NCBI RefSeq assembly: GCF_026745355.1
Contig: NC_079203.1
Coordinates: forward strand, 44,744,081-44,808,080
From: Beta vulgaris subsp. vulgaris
Taxonomy: Eukaryota; Streptophyta; Magnoliopsida; Caryophyllales; Amaranthaceae
Length of the DNA: 64,000 nucleotides
Reading direction: 5' to 3'
Shown: positions 35,196-47,345 of the stretch, one piece after another
Layout of the letters: each line of letters begins with the position of its first letter
Position numbering within the stretch: position 1 is the stretch's first letter
Translations under genes and position numbers: made by a program
Notes under the pieces: generated by a model
What the model was told of the DNA's origin: nothing
What the model saw: only the letters and a program-made list of their open reading frames with translations
Databases searched by the model: none

Positions 35196-35444
35196 CAACA
35201 CTCACTAATTACCAGAACATATACATACAATCTAATTAAATAGTCTTAATCTCTCAGACTTATGCTCAATCTCACTAGTTATCAAAACCTACAATGTAAT
35301 TTGATAATCTTAATCTCTTAGACTTATGTTGAAAAAAGTAACTTTTTTTTTATTTTATTTTTATTTTGAAAGGGGTGACTTCTATATTTCTCAAAAGGTA
35401 ATTCTTTGAATGATATTGATATTTAAGGGGTAGCTAGCTGTATA
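35196..35444. other. Short intergenic stretch
   Basis: Contains a small near-duplication of the words cttaatctctcagacttatg (about 35246 and 35310). Nothing else recognised. Confidence 0.45.
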
Positions 35445-35694
35445 CTCCCACCGTTTCAAATTATAAGACATGTAAATCGCTTTTACGCATATTAAGAATC
35501 TAGTTAGTTTTAGTTAGATTTGCATAGATAATAAGAATTGACATTAAACATCGTATTGATAATAGAAAATAACCTGTAATTTTATCTTGATAGTATAAAG
35601 TTACATTTAATTTTACGTTGATAATATACAATACCTTATATTTTTGAAACAATTTTTTATAGCTAAAATGCCTTATAAACTGAAACAGTGGAAG
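35445..35694. mobile_element. Stowaway-type MITE
   Basis: Ends CTCCCACCGTTTCAAATTAT and inverse TATAAACTGAAACAGTGGAAG, flanked by TA (35443-35444, 35695-35696). 250 bp, somewhat diverged TIR. Confidence 0.83.
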
Positions 35695-35696
35695 TA

Positions 35697-36890
35697 TATC
35701 TCTAAGAAAAAGCTTTATTGTACAATGACTGATAAAACAGTCTCATTTAAAACATACCTTTTCTATAAAGTCATTTTCTTTATTTGAATGAAAGTGGGAA
35801 ATAAAAAAGATAAGTCAAAGAAGTTGATTCTCATCTTAAGAAGAAAGAGAAAACGAAAGGGAAAAAATAATCAAAGATTTGGACGGTGCTTGTGCAATTT
35901 AGCCCAACGCGATGCCCATCTAGTCTTATTAGCTGAATAAGGGATCAACTTTTTGATCAAATTTGTTAAAAAGCATCATGTATTATCACAATCTAATTAT
36001 TCCCTCACTAGCTTAGGTAGTAATAAACAATTTTGGTTACCATGAGTCTATGATATCTATACTTTAATTTGCTTCCTACTAATTTAAGACCCGTTCATCA
36101 TCATTTTTTATTTTCAATTTTCAATTCTTTTGAAAACAAGAAAAAGTGATTTTCATTTTTCAATTATCAATTTTTAAAATATCATCATATTTCCAATAAA
36201 TTTAACTATTTTTTATTCATTATAAGACATATATCATATGACTTTGAAAATAAAAAAAAAAAACAAAAAACAGAAAACCACAATCATACCGAAAAACTAT
36301 TACATGATCATCAATATTAATCTTAGAAGCGAGCTGCCAAAACTCAAAACAGATGCTTCTAAATCAAAAATCTACATATAAATAAGTATATATATTAACA
36401 ATTTAATTATTTGAGTATTTGACAAAGTATAACCAGCCTCTCAACATACTCAAGAGTAAGAATGTGTTATGTGTACATCTACACCTTTGCAAAAGTCCCG
36501 CTATCAGTGGGATCCAGGCGGGTCAAAGGGTATCGCAAAACTACTAGAACGAAAAATTCAAATCACCAGCAAAAGTTTTAGCCAAATAACAGTTTGCAAC
36601 TGTAATCAGGCGTAGCAACCTACCAAAAAGACATTATATATGCCTGATGCAAGGACCTGAACATATCCTATATAATTTACAATTTCCACACCCTTTGCTA
36701 AGACATATTACCCCGTCCAGATTTAGTTGTCACATTAATGTCCAAATTACAAATTACGCTATCAACGTGACAAATAATGCCAGGCAGAGGGGATACTATA
36801 AACACGACACCGTGATTTCCATTTTAATCACTGACCTTTTTTATAAAGAACAAAAATGAAGAGAGAACACCTAATCACAGATTGAGTTAA
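35697..36890. other. Intergenic stretch, 3' flank of the lipase gene
   Basis: AT-rich. At about 36088-36290 words like tttcaattttcaattctttt and inverted relatives suggest an old foldback MITE (compare acccgttcatcatcattttt here with gggccgttcgttatcgtttt at 60282). The end near 36890 should contain the 3' UTR of the minus-strand lipase gene. No other gene seen. Confidence 0.4.
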
Positions 36891-39800
36891 TCAGTCAACT
36901 ACTTTCCCAATATTGAGCGATGTAGCTAGTCTGTTCTCCATCCAATTGATGATATCCCATGCAATTTCGTCTCTCTCAGGTTCGAATAGGAGGTCGTGCA
37001 AGAAGCCATCGTAAAGCTTTATATCTTTGACGGTTGAGGCTGCTTGATCGTAGAGATCTTGAGAAGCCAGTGGATCGGTCACCCGATCAGCAGTTCCATG
37101 GAGAACAAAGAATGGCACAGTGACTGATTTGAAGTTGCGTGTTAAATAAGAGGTGATGCGCAAGAGTTCATGCCCCGTGCGGACCCTTATGGGACCAGTA
37201 TAAACAAGTGGATCAGAGTATTTCGCAAGAAGTTGGGCTGGATCCCTAGAAACTGCAATGCCACTCTTGTTGGCACCTTTAAACTGAAATCTTGGTGCAA
37301 CCAATGAGAATACAGGGGCTACAACCTGCATGGACAGCAGCAAGAGCATAAGCATCTCTGCTTTTCATTTAGGACATTTTACTTTTATTTTTATTTTTAA
37401 GGGGGGAGGGGTAAGCGTCTTAGCTAGGTTAGGTTTTATCGATTTAATAGCCTCATCTCCTACTCCAATCCGATAATATGCGGATACGCCTGGACTTGAG
37501 GTTATTACCAGTTTACCACAGTCAGCAAATAGGCCCAGCCTACAAAGAGCCTACAAACTTCATGACTAAAAGACAAAATACACAAGCTTAATGAGAAAAG
37601 GAATATCCAACTAGTATTATTTTCTAATATAATTCAGGAGCATGGATGACAAAGTGGTTAAATTGATATTCCCGCCACTAGGACAGAAGGTCAGCAACTG
37701 TCCCCCCACATTCTCCTACACTCTGTTAGTAAATTGGACAAAAGGTTTTAATCAAATCGTCAACAAGATGAAATTTTATGTTTACTACCCAGTTGTATCT
37801 ACACCAAATTTCTCCCATAACCCGTCCGTTGAGACAATCTTGGATGCCAAGGCATGAAAGTACACTGCATAAGTTGGAAGACCAGACACACGATTACATA
37901 TCTCACCCAGCTGCCTTATGGGGGAATTTTATCCCCTGATATAAGATCTGGTATGCTAAATCAATCATATCACAGATCATGAATAAAAGTATCATGTCAT
38001 GAAATTGGCATAAAATATCCTAATTAAGATTTTCAAGCTTCCATGCACACACCTACCTTGACCACAGGATGTGCTGGCTTAACACGCAAGGCAGGCGAGG
38101 TCAATATAATTCCTTCAACCATACTTTTGATGTGCGGAAAAAAAGTTGCCTGCACAAGAACAGAGTATATAAATTGTTAGGAAGGATATCAGTAAATTCT
38201 CTCACCCAGAAGGAATGAAAAAATCTCCAAATATTAACTATTATGACTAACCTTTAAAATCACTGCGCCACCAGTAGAGTGACCAAACATGAAGCAAGGT
38301 ACCCCAGGATGCTCAAGTTTGACATTCTCCAAGAAAGCCGCCTATTTATAACAGAAAGGAGCTCAGTAACTTTATTAACAAAGGAACCTCTGTTAACAAC
38401 AGAAGAATGAGATGGACAGAATTCCAACTTACAGTATCGGCTACAACATGATCAAGGGAGGGAACAAACCCATGCAGTCCATCACTCCCACCATGGCCTA
38501 CACAAGAGTTAATACATTTAAGATTCCTGGAATAATAATAGATTATTCTTGTAAATATCTCTTTTTGGTAAAACACAAAATCATATACTGTGATTCTGAG
38601 CAAGAAGTATCCACTTTAAAGTGGTTCTAGGATTCCCTATTTCTAGCCACATGCAAGACATGTTAGCAAGTAATAATTATGGAAATTTTCACTTTGACAG
38701 ATGGAATCAAAACAATCAGAGCAACAGACCACCAAGAGTCCAAGACAGTACCAAAGTCCCATAGACCATCACTATGACACTATCTTCAATAAATATGAGT
38801 TGTGAAAGACTTGAGCCAGTCTAAATAAATATAAAGATTACCCGTCCAATCCATAGCATACACCCCAAAGTTGCGAGAGATTAATTGCCTTGCAAAATGA
38901 GTATATCTTCCCCTGCAAATAAACAACAAAGTAACAGGTTAAGATATTTTGGGAGATAAAATAAGCAGCACCTTTAAGCTTCTCAGCCCACCATATCAGG
39001 CAGCAAATTGACAAGGTTCGCAATACTCACCCATGCTCGTTAAGCCCATGAATAACTATGACGATGCCCCTGAAAATATATAAGAGCTATTAATTATAAT
39101 ATACAAAAACAGAAAATACCAAGTATATCAAAATTTCAGATACAACATATATGCAACAGCCAGCTGAAACAGGATGGATGCAAACACAATCACACAACAA
39201 ACTGTCCCAGGAAAAAAATCTCCTACTGAAATCAAACCTTTATCAGTAGTATGATGAACTTGATATTCTTTTGTCTTACTTATATGATAACTTACAAAAG
39301 CAATCCCACTCAGAGTCTATATCAACCTTCGTTTACAGCTAGAGCCCGGAAGCATGCGACAGATCGAAACTTTCAGAGAATGAAGAATCGTGCACAGAGA
39401 CTAAATATGAATAAGCTTTGGATGAAAGTGCTTTACACTTTTAAAATTGTCAGCAAGGGGCCGGATTTGCAATTCATGCAACCAATAAACAAAAAAAAGA
39501 GCTCTAGAAGATTGATGCTTTACACAAAAACAAAATCCCCCTGTACCTAATGAGTTTTAGAGACCAGATGATTTGATAGCTAGCTTAAAAATCTAAGTCA
39601 TTTGATGGTCCTTCATCACTACATGCAGCCAAGACATGATTTACTAACCAGAAAAAGGCCATCCCAAGGAGTGAAAGCATGATCAGCAAATAGAGCAGCA
39701 CTAATAAATTCCCTCTTAAGTTCACAAGAGGTTATACTCATCAAAGATTTCTTATGAAGCGCATAGCGAATAAACACCTCACATCTGCCACTCGAAGCTA

Positions 39801-41533
39801 TATAACTAGAGCATTCAATAGCCAGATAGCTATGGAACTACACCACAAGATTTTTTTGGGACAAAGGCATACAAAAGCAAGAGCTCTAAAAATGCAAATA
39901 GCAAGTAAAATCCAAATTTCAAGTCTTGTGTCTCTAGCCAAAGACAAGTTACATATTTGCAGCTTTAGAATATAAAAATTCAGGATATTTTGTCTGCAAA
40001 ACTGACTATATCATTGCACCTCGTGTTCCAGCATAAAAATGTTTATGTCCACTTTCCTAGCTAACAAGAGATACCATCCACAACAGCAGAAATGGCAGAT
40101 CAACAGCAAGTGCCACTTAATTCTACAACCTAATTCTTGTACTAAAATACATCCAAGGACAGAGTCAACAAGTGAAGTTGTCATGTCTAACACCTGGAAA
40201 CATTCAATGTGCAAAGTCTCTTCCACTTCAAGTTGATCAAGACTGGTCTGTAATTTTAGCTGAAAAACATACATGCTGGGATAATGTTCTTCAACCAGGC
40301 TGAAAAACCTAATGTAAGACTGGCACAAGCAGCAATACATCGTCCTAGCTTCCTCAAAGAACAGTCTTATACCCTACACTCTTTCAATCACTCAAGATGA
40401 AGCTATTTTAAGCAACAAGCTTCCTGCTCAAGCAAGACACTGCACAGACAACCCAACAGGTTGGAATGCAATCATTGGTTAAAAAAAGATAATTGCGACG
40501 CACAATCTGCAGACATTTAAGACTTCTGGCCGGAGCTAGACCATCAAACACTCATTTCAACTATCCCTAAAGCTTTCATTTTGCTCCGAACAGAGGTGCA
40601 AAAACCAAACAACAATTGAATCCTCAACTTCTCAACTCAAGTATCTCTTCATTTATAGTCTTAACACCATTTTATCAACCTAGCCAATTCGTCTTTGAAG
40701 AAACACAGCCAAACTAATCCATAGAAAACCACCAATACTCAGTTTTCTTCGTTCCGCTTTCGCAAATCTATTATTCAACCACAGCCAAAAACTATGTAAA
40801 ATCCCTAAGTTGATTCAATTAACACCTAAAAAATTAAACACAAAAAAGAAAAAACATTCAAACAGAACAAGCGAATAAACACCAAATCAAATTCAGCAGA
40901 CTATGGAACTCCAGAAATAAATGTCTTCACTGTAAACAAATGATCATATATCATCCTTTCTAACCTAAACATAATCATTCTAATAAAATAAAAAACATCA
41001 AAATTCAACATGCAAAAATATGATGACTTTCCATGAAATTGCACAATAATCAACACAAAATAAAAACACGAAACCAAAACTGAAATCATCAAAAGAAGGC
41101 CATACTTCGGATTACCGGAAACCGGAAACCAAGACCGGCAAAAAAGAGCATTACGACGAACACCACAAAACAACGAAGTCTTCCAACGACAATTCCGGCA
41201 AAATTCTCTCTCCTCCTCTTCTCCTCCATCAGGCACCATTTTTAGGGCTTCCGCAAACGCTCGGCGACGAATCGTATCCTCTTCCTCTTCCACCAATCTC
41301 CGTCGCCGGAATTTCGCCGGCACCGGCGAATCCTCCGTCGAAGAGTGGCGCTGCGAAGGCGGGAGAAGAAGGAGAAGGAAGCAAAGAAAGGAAGAGTAAA
41401 AAATGACGATGAATTTTTTGAAGAAATGATAAGAAGGAATTATAAAAAGCGCCATTGATTTAGCTCGATTGAAGAGAGGAATAATTCTACCGCTTGCTCC
41501 TGAGGTAAGCTCCTCCACCTTCACCGCCTCCAT
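36891..41533 (-). CDS. Alpha/beta hydrolase, monoacylglycerol lipase / caffeoylshikimate esterase-like, 7 exons
   Basis: Exons (minus): 41533-41106, 39069-39031, 38912-38842, 38497-38433, 38341-38252, 38149-38057, 37325-36891. All six introns are GT-AG and the 1221-nt CDS stays in frame, giving 406 aa. N-terminus: ELTSGASGRIIPLF, then a hydrophobic segment (about residues 41-57), a basic/acidic linker, and the hydrolase domain from about 120. The oxyanion motif IHGLNEHGGRY is at 149-159, nucleophile elbow GHSTGG (Ser223), acid HGTADRVTD (Asp342) and base GFLHDLLFE (His372), so the triad is complete. The family cleaves monoacylglycerols; some plant members act on caffeoyl shikimate or lysophospholipids, so the substrate is open. 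The N-terminal segment suggests a membrane anchor or organelle targeting. Intron 1 is about 2 kb. No defect seen. Confidence 0.93.
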
Positions 41534-41973
41534 TGTTGTTTTGATGGATGGATAAAAATGGCGGAGGAGAGAGAATATTTTTTGCAGAGAAAAATGAGAA
41601 ATGTTTGAGGATGTAGAAAAATGGAATTTTTGAGGAGAGAGAAAGAGAGAAGAGAAAGGAAAGATTTGGGGGAAGTGATGGATGAGAGAATTTATAGAAG
41701 AAGGATTATTTTTGTTTGATTTAAAATGAATTTTGAGTTTTTGACCAGTTGTTTGTTTTTGTTGGTTGGAGGAGAGAAGATGGACGTTTTTTGTTTTAAG
41801 TTACAACCTTTTTTACCGCCTAATTGTTGGGGTTTTCTCCATTTGTGGGGCCGTTTTCGGTGGAAAGTTCCAGACAAGGTTTTTCTACTCCAAAACAAAC
41901 GTTACATGGTCAGCTCAGCTGTTAGGTTTCACTTATTACTAGTTAGTTAGTCACTCCCTAGTTAAGTAACTAA
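41534..41973. other. Upstream region of the lipase gene
   Basis: Contains the minus-strand 5' leader with GA/CT-rich runs (about 41560-41700) and presumed promoter. I do not see a convincing TATA box. A Tourist-like MITE begins 440 bp upstream of the start codon and may affect expression. Confidence 0.5.
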
Positions 41974-42330
41974 GGCTATGTTTAGTTCACCTGAAATTTT
42001 CTGATCTGAACTTATCTGATCTGATCTGAACTTATTTTTTCTGATCTGATCTGATCTGATGTGATCTTAACTGATCTGATTACAAGATCTTATCTTTTAG
42101 ATTTTTCTCAATATATAAGAAAAAATATAGTCATGTGGGGTCTTGTTTGATTCGTCTCAATGAGTACTATATTAATATTCAATTATTATATTTTTTACTA
42201 ATATGTAATGAAAGATATAATGATTTTTAAATATAAGCATAATCTGAACTGATCTGATCTGAACTTATTTTTTCTGATCTGATCTGATTAGATCTGAAAT
42301 AAGCAAAAATAAGGTGAACTGAACATAGCC
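41974..42330. mobile_element. Tourist-like (PIF/Harbinger) MITE with CTGATCTGAT repeats
   Basis: Termini GGCTATGTTTAGTTCACCTG and inverse AGGTGAACTGAACATAGCC, flanked by TAA on both sides (41971-41973, 42331-42333), as expected for PIF/Tourist. Both arms carry runs of CTGATCTGATCTGAACTTAT. The centre (about 42110-42225) is nearly the same as part of the Stowaway-type element at 62059-62317. Confidence 0.85.
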
Positions 42331-42364
42331 TAAGGGGTGGGTTCGATAGGGTGCTCTTGTGAGT

Positions 42365-42492
42365 TGTTTTTTTATCCATATGAGTCATGAAGGCAATACA
42401 ACGTATAAATAATGAGAGGGAGAATTTGAACCTGTGACCTGTCGATCACAATACCTCAATCTTAACCACTAGGTCAAGACATCCTTGGTTGA
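42365..42492 (-). mobile_element. tRNA-derived SINE (family 1, copy B) with target duplication
   Basis: Minus-strand copy of the SINE at 8726-8851: AACCAAGGATGTCTTGACCT at the head, A box TGACCTAGTGGTTAAG, B box GGTTCAAATTC (mutated from GGTTCGAATCC), then a common tail ending ATGGATAAAAAAAC. It is flanked by direct repeats TCTTGTGAGT (42355-42364, 42493-42502). Older than copy A judging by the B-box changes. Confidence 0.87.
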
Positions 42493-42502
42493 TCTTGTGA
42501 GT

Positions 42503-43747
42503 GGTTGTGTGTCGTATATTTTGTTAATAGAAAAATATAGCTTAATTTGTGATTTAAAAAGTTTGATACTATAAGATTAAATGGTAAAATTACAATTTAT
42601 GATTGGTGTAATTTTAATTTTTAAGACATACATGAATGAAGGCAGTTTATGCAGTGTAAGAGGAGATGTAAGAAGTTATGGTTATTAGTTTGATAATTAA
42701 AGTTGTGAGGACGTTTTGGATTACCATGATTAATAAATAAATCTTCACTTTCACAATTATAGAAAATATAAAACAAATATGATCAAGATGAAATTATAGA
42801 TTACTTAATAGTATTAACGTAATAGAAGTATTTTATGTCAATTTTTATTATCGATTTAAATTTAATTCGTGTACTTCAATGGATAAAATGACTTAATAGG
42901 GAACAATAAAGTTACTCATGAATAAGAAAGCAGAATTGATATAAGACTCCAATGAAGTTGGATTTGAAATCATTTTGGCTCATGTTGTGCTCTAATATTT
43001 AATGAATATTGGAATTATTCTCTTTCCAGAAAGAAAATGGCGGTAGGTTGTTCAACTAGTTTAGCTTGACTTTCGAAAATAAGAATTTCAAGTCAACAAA
43101 GTAATACTTGACACAAATTACGTTTATAGAAAATGTGACACATTGATTAATCAGTAGTACCTAGTATGGCTTATATTAATGTAGTCTTTCATACAAAAAC
43201 AAAGAATTAAATTTTCACATCATGAACTGATTCCTCTTGATTCTAAAGATAAGCGCTACAAATTTGCGGACTTCTAAATGGTTATTGCTACGAGCATGGG
43301 CAAATGAGTTTTGGTTGTATTTATGAAAGAGCTTGTCTAGTTGACAATTTGTTCAAATTCAAAATGTCCTATAAAAACATGTTGGTAATTTCACGTAATA
43401 TGCATATAAGTTGGTATTTAAATTGGTTGAATTAGTATCAGTTTTTTAAATTGCAACTCGATACCAACTTAATTAAGTGCGTTTAATTACTAATAATATG
43501 ATTTCAAAGTTGTATCGAAATTATAACTTGATTTCAGCTTAATACCAACTTGACTACTTTTTAGTTTAACTTACTTCCTAATTCGTGAATTTATGAACAT
43601 CACTTATGTGGTTGGAGTCTTTGGTGACTCCAACAAGTTACCACTAACATTTTCTCTTTGTAAAATATGTCGATATTAATATTCTGATTGTCGCTATCTA
43701 AGCTATATAACAATAAATTTTTATTATAATATTTTGTTTGAATACTA
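42503..43747. other. AT-rich intergenic stretch
   Basis: No gene recognised. Words like ataccaacttaattaag recur between 43410 and 43560 without a clear element border. Confidence 0.45.
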
Positions 43748-43971
43748 CTCCCTCTTTTTTTTTACTAATTTATCCACTTTGACTTGTAATATTATTTATC
43801 TTTATTACTTTGATCATTATTTGTGTTTTATATGAAAGGAAAAATATAATCATGTGAGATATCGTTTGATTCGTTTCGATATATTGTTTCGAGATACCAA
43901 TTTTTTTATAATTTTTTCAAATATAAATGTTAAAAGTCAAAACGAATAAATTAATAAACGACAAAAAGGAG
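43748..43971. mobile_element. Diverged Stowaway-type MITE
   Basis: Left end CTCCCTCTTTTTTTTTACTA after TA; right end with inverse ACGACAAAAAGGAG. The right flank is CA instead of TA, so one side has mutated. The inside (about 43840-43900) is a diverged version of the core shared by the elements at 41974 and 62059. Confidence 0.6.
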
Positions 43972-44391
43972 CAATAAAAAAGAAATTTTGATAGGCTTAT
44001 AGCCGTTTGAGATACCGACTAAATATGAGACAGATGGATATTATGGGTTTCCTAATGGGTAAATAGACCGGAAAAGATGACATCTTGACTGACGACCATA
44101 ACTTGTGGCCTACTGACTACTTAGGCAGTTGGATAAATCATAAATGGTTGCATGGCAGCTTGGTGGCCTCTCATACCTATAGCGCCATAGCGGTCCGCAA
44201 TCGCCGCCATGCAAAATTTCACGGCTAGGATGCATTTTTTACTACTGTATTGATTTGTGCTGTCCTTTTCTGTCTCTATTATGTCTTTGTTCAATATTTC
44301 TAACCAAGTTTCGGGACAAAATAGTTCATTGTCCATATATTATTATATATTATTGTATATAGGAGTTAGTCTGTTAGGAATTATTGTTAAA
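43972..44391. other. Intergenic stretch with possible transposon debris
   Basis: The block tagcgccatagcggtccgca / tcgccgccatgc (about 44180-44215) has GC-rich words typical of plant transposon sequence, but I find no termini. No credible gene. Confidence 0.35.
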
Positions 44392-44586
44392 CATTGCCCA
44401 TAAATTACTTAAAATCGCCTAAAATATATTTTTATAGCCCAATTTACCCTTTCCTCTTTTCTACACTACCCACCACCCCCACCACCATCAACCTACTGCC
44501 ATTTCACCTTCTCTTTTCCCCACCACCCCACCACCACCTACCTTCCCACTACCACTATCGACCTCCACCGCAACCACCTTTGTTGA

Positions 44587-44709
44587 AATTTTTTTATACT
44601 GGAGAACGTCCCGCCAGGACGTTCAGCCCATGGGGCGATCGTCCGGCCAGGACGTTCATCCCATGGGGCGATCGTCCGGGCGGGACGTTCTCCAGTATAA
44701 AAAAAAATT
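44587..44709. repeat. GC-rich hairpin with two internal tandem repeats
   Basis: Arms at 44587-44615 and 44679-44709 share ttatactggagaacgtcccg and its inverse. The loop holds two copies of a 36-bp unit containing AGGACGTTCA, CCCATGGGG and CGATCGTCCGG, itself largely palindromic. It lies in the AT-rich interior of the TIR element 44392-45754. Confidence 0.9.
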
Positions 44710-44713
44710 CGAT

Positions 44714-45225
44714 GAAACACGAAGTGTTTCCGTACAATGCAGCTTTGAATTCGTTGAATGCTTTTTTATTTGATATTTTGGGTGTAAATCGAATCTTTTA
44801 TATAATAATCTCAACTAAAAAGGAAAAATGATGAAGTGGAGAAAAAAGAAAAAGTGAAGAGAATTGAATTCATATATGAATATGAGCTACTATTTACCAG
44901 TAATATTTGAAAATCGGAACAAAAACTTAGAATTGAATTAACATCGTAATTACAAGCTGCAAATAGAAGTAATACTTGAAAATTAAGAAAATAAAGCGAA
45001 ATTCACCTGAGTTTGGTTAACCCAGAAGAAAAGCGGGAAAATGTTAAAAAGAAGAGAGAGAAAGTAGTTTGTGTAGTGTTTCCGTACAATGCAGCTTTGA
45101 ATAAGAGTTGAATGGTTTTTATTTGACTTTCTGGAAGTAAATCTGAATCTTTTTTATAATAATCTGACTAAAAAGGAAAAATGATGAAGTGGAGAAGAAA
45201 GAAAAAGTGAAGAGTTTGTTAAAAT
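44714..45225. repeat. Direct repeat pair inside the TIR element
   Basis: The segment gtgtttccgtacaatgcagc at 44724 and following, to about 44870, recurs from about 45079 to 45225 with small differences. The shared parts include aaaaaggaaaaatgatgaag. The spacing is about 355 bp. This is an internal duplication, no coding content. Confidence 0.85.
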
Positions 45226-45754
45226 GGTGATGATGATATATTGATGTTTCTGCAAAAATTTTAACTTCATTGATGTGGAGAGAGAAATAGAGAAGAAGAA
45301 GTAGATGGCAACACTCCTCTTCTCTTGCTGCTGGTTTTAATGGTTGATGGAAAGGAGTAATCTGGAGGACAAGTATCTTAAATGTTTAGTTGGTAGATGT
45401 TTTATTTGGTTTTGTTTTGTTTTTTTTTTCAATTTGTATGGCAGAGAGATGTAGTGATGCAACAATGTACTGTGGTAAAAAAAAAAATAGAGAACAAGAA
45501 GTTGTAGTGGTGGTGGTGGTACGTAAACAGTGAAGGAGAGGGAAGGGTAATTTCAATGGAGGTGAGGGTGGTGGAGTTTGGTGCGTGGGTGGTGGTGGAA
45601 GGCAGGAGGTGAGGAAGATGGTGGTGGTGGTGGCAGCAGCCAGGCAGACAGGAGGTGAGGTGGATGGTGTTGATTTAAGAAAAAAAATGAGGAAGGTTAT
45701 AAATGTAATTGCATTGTTTTTTTTTTGGCGATTTTAAGTAATTGTTGGGCGATG

Positions 45755-45939
45755 TATAGAAGTTCAGTACTAGCCATGTATCTTTCAAAATCAAATCAAC
45801 GATCCCCGTTATGGTTTGTAAGAATCAAAGTTGGTTTAGTTAACTTGAGATCCTTCTTTCATGATCTAGTTGATATAAGACCCCTTTTTTTACTTTTGTA
45901 AAATGTATTTGATTACCACTTATAAAGTAAAATCCCTAA
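45755..45939. other. Short intergenic stretch
   Basis: No recognisable feature between the TIR element and the next MITE. Confidence 0.4.
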
Positions 45940-46233
45940 GGACCTGTTCTCCCCATCTTATTTTCAGTTCAGTTCAGTTCAGTTCAATTCAGATCAGTTC
46001 AGTTCATTTTAGACCAGTTCAGTTCAGTTCAGTTCAGATCAGTTCAGTTCAGTTCAGTTCAGCTCTTGACAATACTTTTACTCTCACATATCACTATTCA
46101 TTTCAGTTCAGTTCAGTTCAGTTCAATTCAGTTCAGATCAGTTCAGTTCAATTCAGTTCAGTTCAATTCAGTTTAGTTCAGATCAATTCAGTTCAGTTCA
46201 GTTCAGCTGTTTTATGCCGAAGAGAACATACCC
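45940..46233. mobile_element. Tourist-like MITE made of CAGTT satellite
   Basis: Ends GGACCTGTTCTCCCC and inverse GAAGAGAACATACCC, flanked by TAA on both sides (45937-45939, 46234-46236). Nearly the whole interior is the 5-bp word CAGTT repeated with variants (CAGAT, CAATT), interrupted by one short AT-rich spacer near 46075-46100. Confidence 0.8.
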
Positions 46234-46236
46234 TAA

Positions 46237-46780
46237 TTTCTCACCCACTTGCAAGGTAATTTTATCATACCTTAAATAAAAACAACTCATAATTTGTGAT
46301 ATTTTTCTAGAATGCTTTCCCATTATAGTGTTTAAAAATAAAATATTTCTCAAATTGGTGTCAAGTTAAAAATAATTCCATATATAATATAGTATTCTTC
46401 TACGTTGGGGTAAATATAGCTAATTTTTTTAAAGTTTGATAATAAAGCTATTGCTGAGATGTAAGAAACCAAAATCTAATCCTTCATCTTCTCTTCACTT
46501 CAATTCCTTTGCTCTCATCAGTCACTACGTACAAACCAAAATTCAAAAATCTTCCTTTGTCTTCCCTGTTAAAATCTCACGACGATCGCCGGCGACATCA
46601 CACCTTTGTCGGAATTCTCGGGTCTTCCCATCGCTTGTTCCACCGACAATTCTGGTACGGTATGTTTTGTTTCTTTTTTGAATTATCTAATTTATAGTTT
46701 TAATTGGTGAATTTAGAGGTTTTGTAGTTGAATTGATGATTGTTTTCTCGTATTATTGCCCATTATTCATACAAGCTCTT
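46237..46780. other. Intergenic stretch with leader-like sequence
   Basis: From about 46480 to 46660 a CT-rich, mostly stop-poor stretch with cttctcttcacttcaattcc and a following ggtatgttttg looks like a plant 5' leader and donor site. The LTR element begins at 46781, so any downstream gene has been separated. I cannot name a gene. Confidence 0.3.
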
Positions 46781-47342
46781 TGTAAGAATAGTGACTTGAA
46801 TGGTGCCTTGAAGGTGTTTGGTAGAATGCGTGAAGAAGGAATGACATAAGGCTGACTTTGAATGGACATATCTCTCAATCTATAAATGATTTTGAGGTGA
46901 TTCAAAGTGGAGGTGATAGCTTGTTCCGAGAGCTTTCCAACGATAGGTCATACGCCCAATTCCGATGAGAAACGAGAAAGTTATGTCATTTTTACGAATA
47001 ATTGACGAAACTGTTTTCGCCTCGCCCGGTCGGGCGCGCAAGCTGTTCTGGAAGAGCTGGGGACCGCCCGGTCGGGCGGATTTCGCCCGGGCGCCCGGGC
47101 AGGTCGGCGGATAACGCGGAAACGCGTTTTTGAGCGCTAAGTATAAATAGGTTATTTGTACCTAGGTTGTAAACGCCGAATTAGCCTAAATTCTCTCTGT
47201 AATCTGGTTTTCCTCACATAAAAAAATATTCTCCTTCTCTCTGCCGTGGATGTAGCCAAATTTGTGAACCACGTAAATCTGTCGTCTGTTTTTATTGCTT
47301 TTTGCATTCATAATTTGTTTCTCTCTCACGTCCGTTATAACA
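46781..47342 (+). repeat. 5' LTR of the gag-only element
   Basis: 562 bp, starting TGTAAGAATAG and ending CGTTATAACA (TG..CA). Contains a GC-rich palindrome block around CGCCCGGTCGGGCG (47027-47090) and a TATA box TATAAATA at 47142-47149, which sets the likely transcription start about 30 nt downstream. Confidence 0.92.
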
Positions 47343-47345
47343 AAC

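Larger units (their letters stand above)
44392..45754. mobile_element. Long-TIR DNA element without transposase
   Basis: The left end CATTGCCCATAAATTACTTA is the inverse of the right end (TAAGTAATTGTTGGGCGATG). Inside these ends the left arm is a CCACC-rich strand and the right arm a GGTGG-rich strand (to about 44580 and from about 45500), so inverted homology extends roughly 200 bp per side. No open frame resembles a transposase. The arrangement is like Mutator-type or foldback elements; I could not define a target duplication. Confidence 0.65.

Noticed and set aside
45903..46259. 118-codon frame rich in FSSVQ repeats
   Set aside because: Direct translation of the CAGTT satellite inside a MITE; not a gene.
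46436..46697. Possible first exon of a gene
   Set aside because: CT-rich, leader-like, with a plausible donor, but no recognisable protein and no downstream exons; the LTR element begins at 46781.
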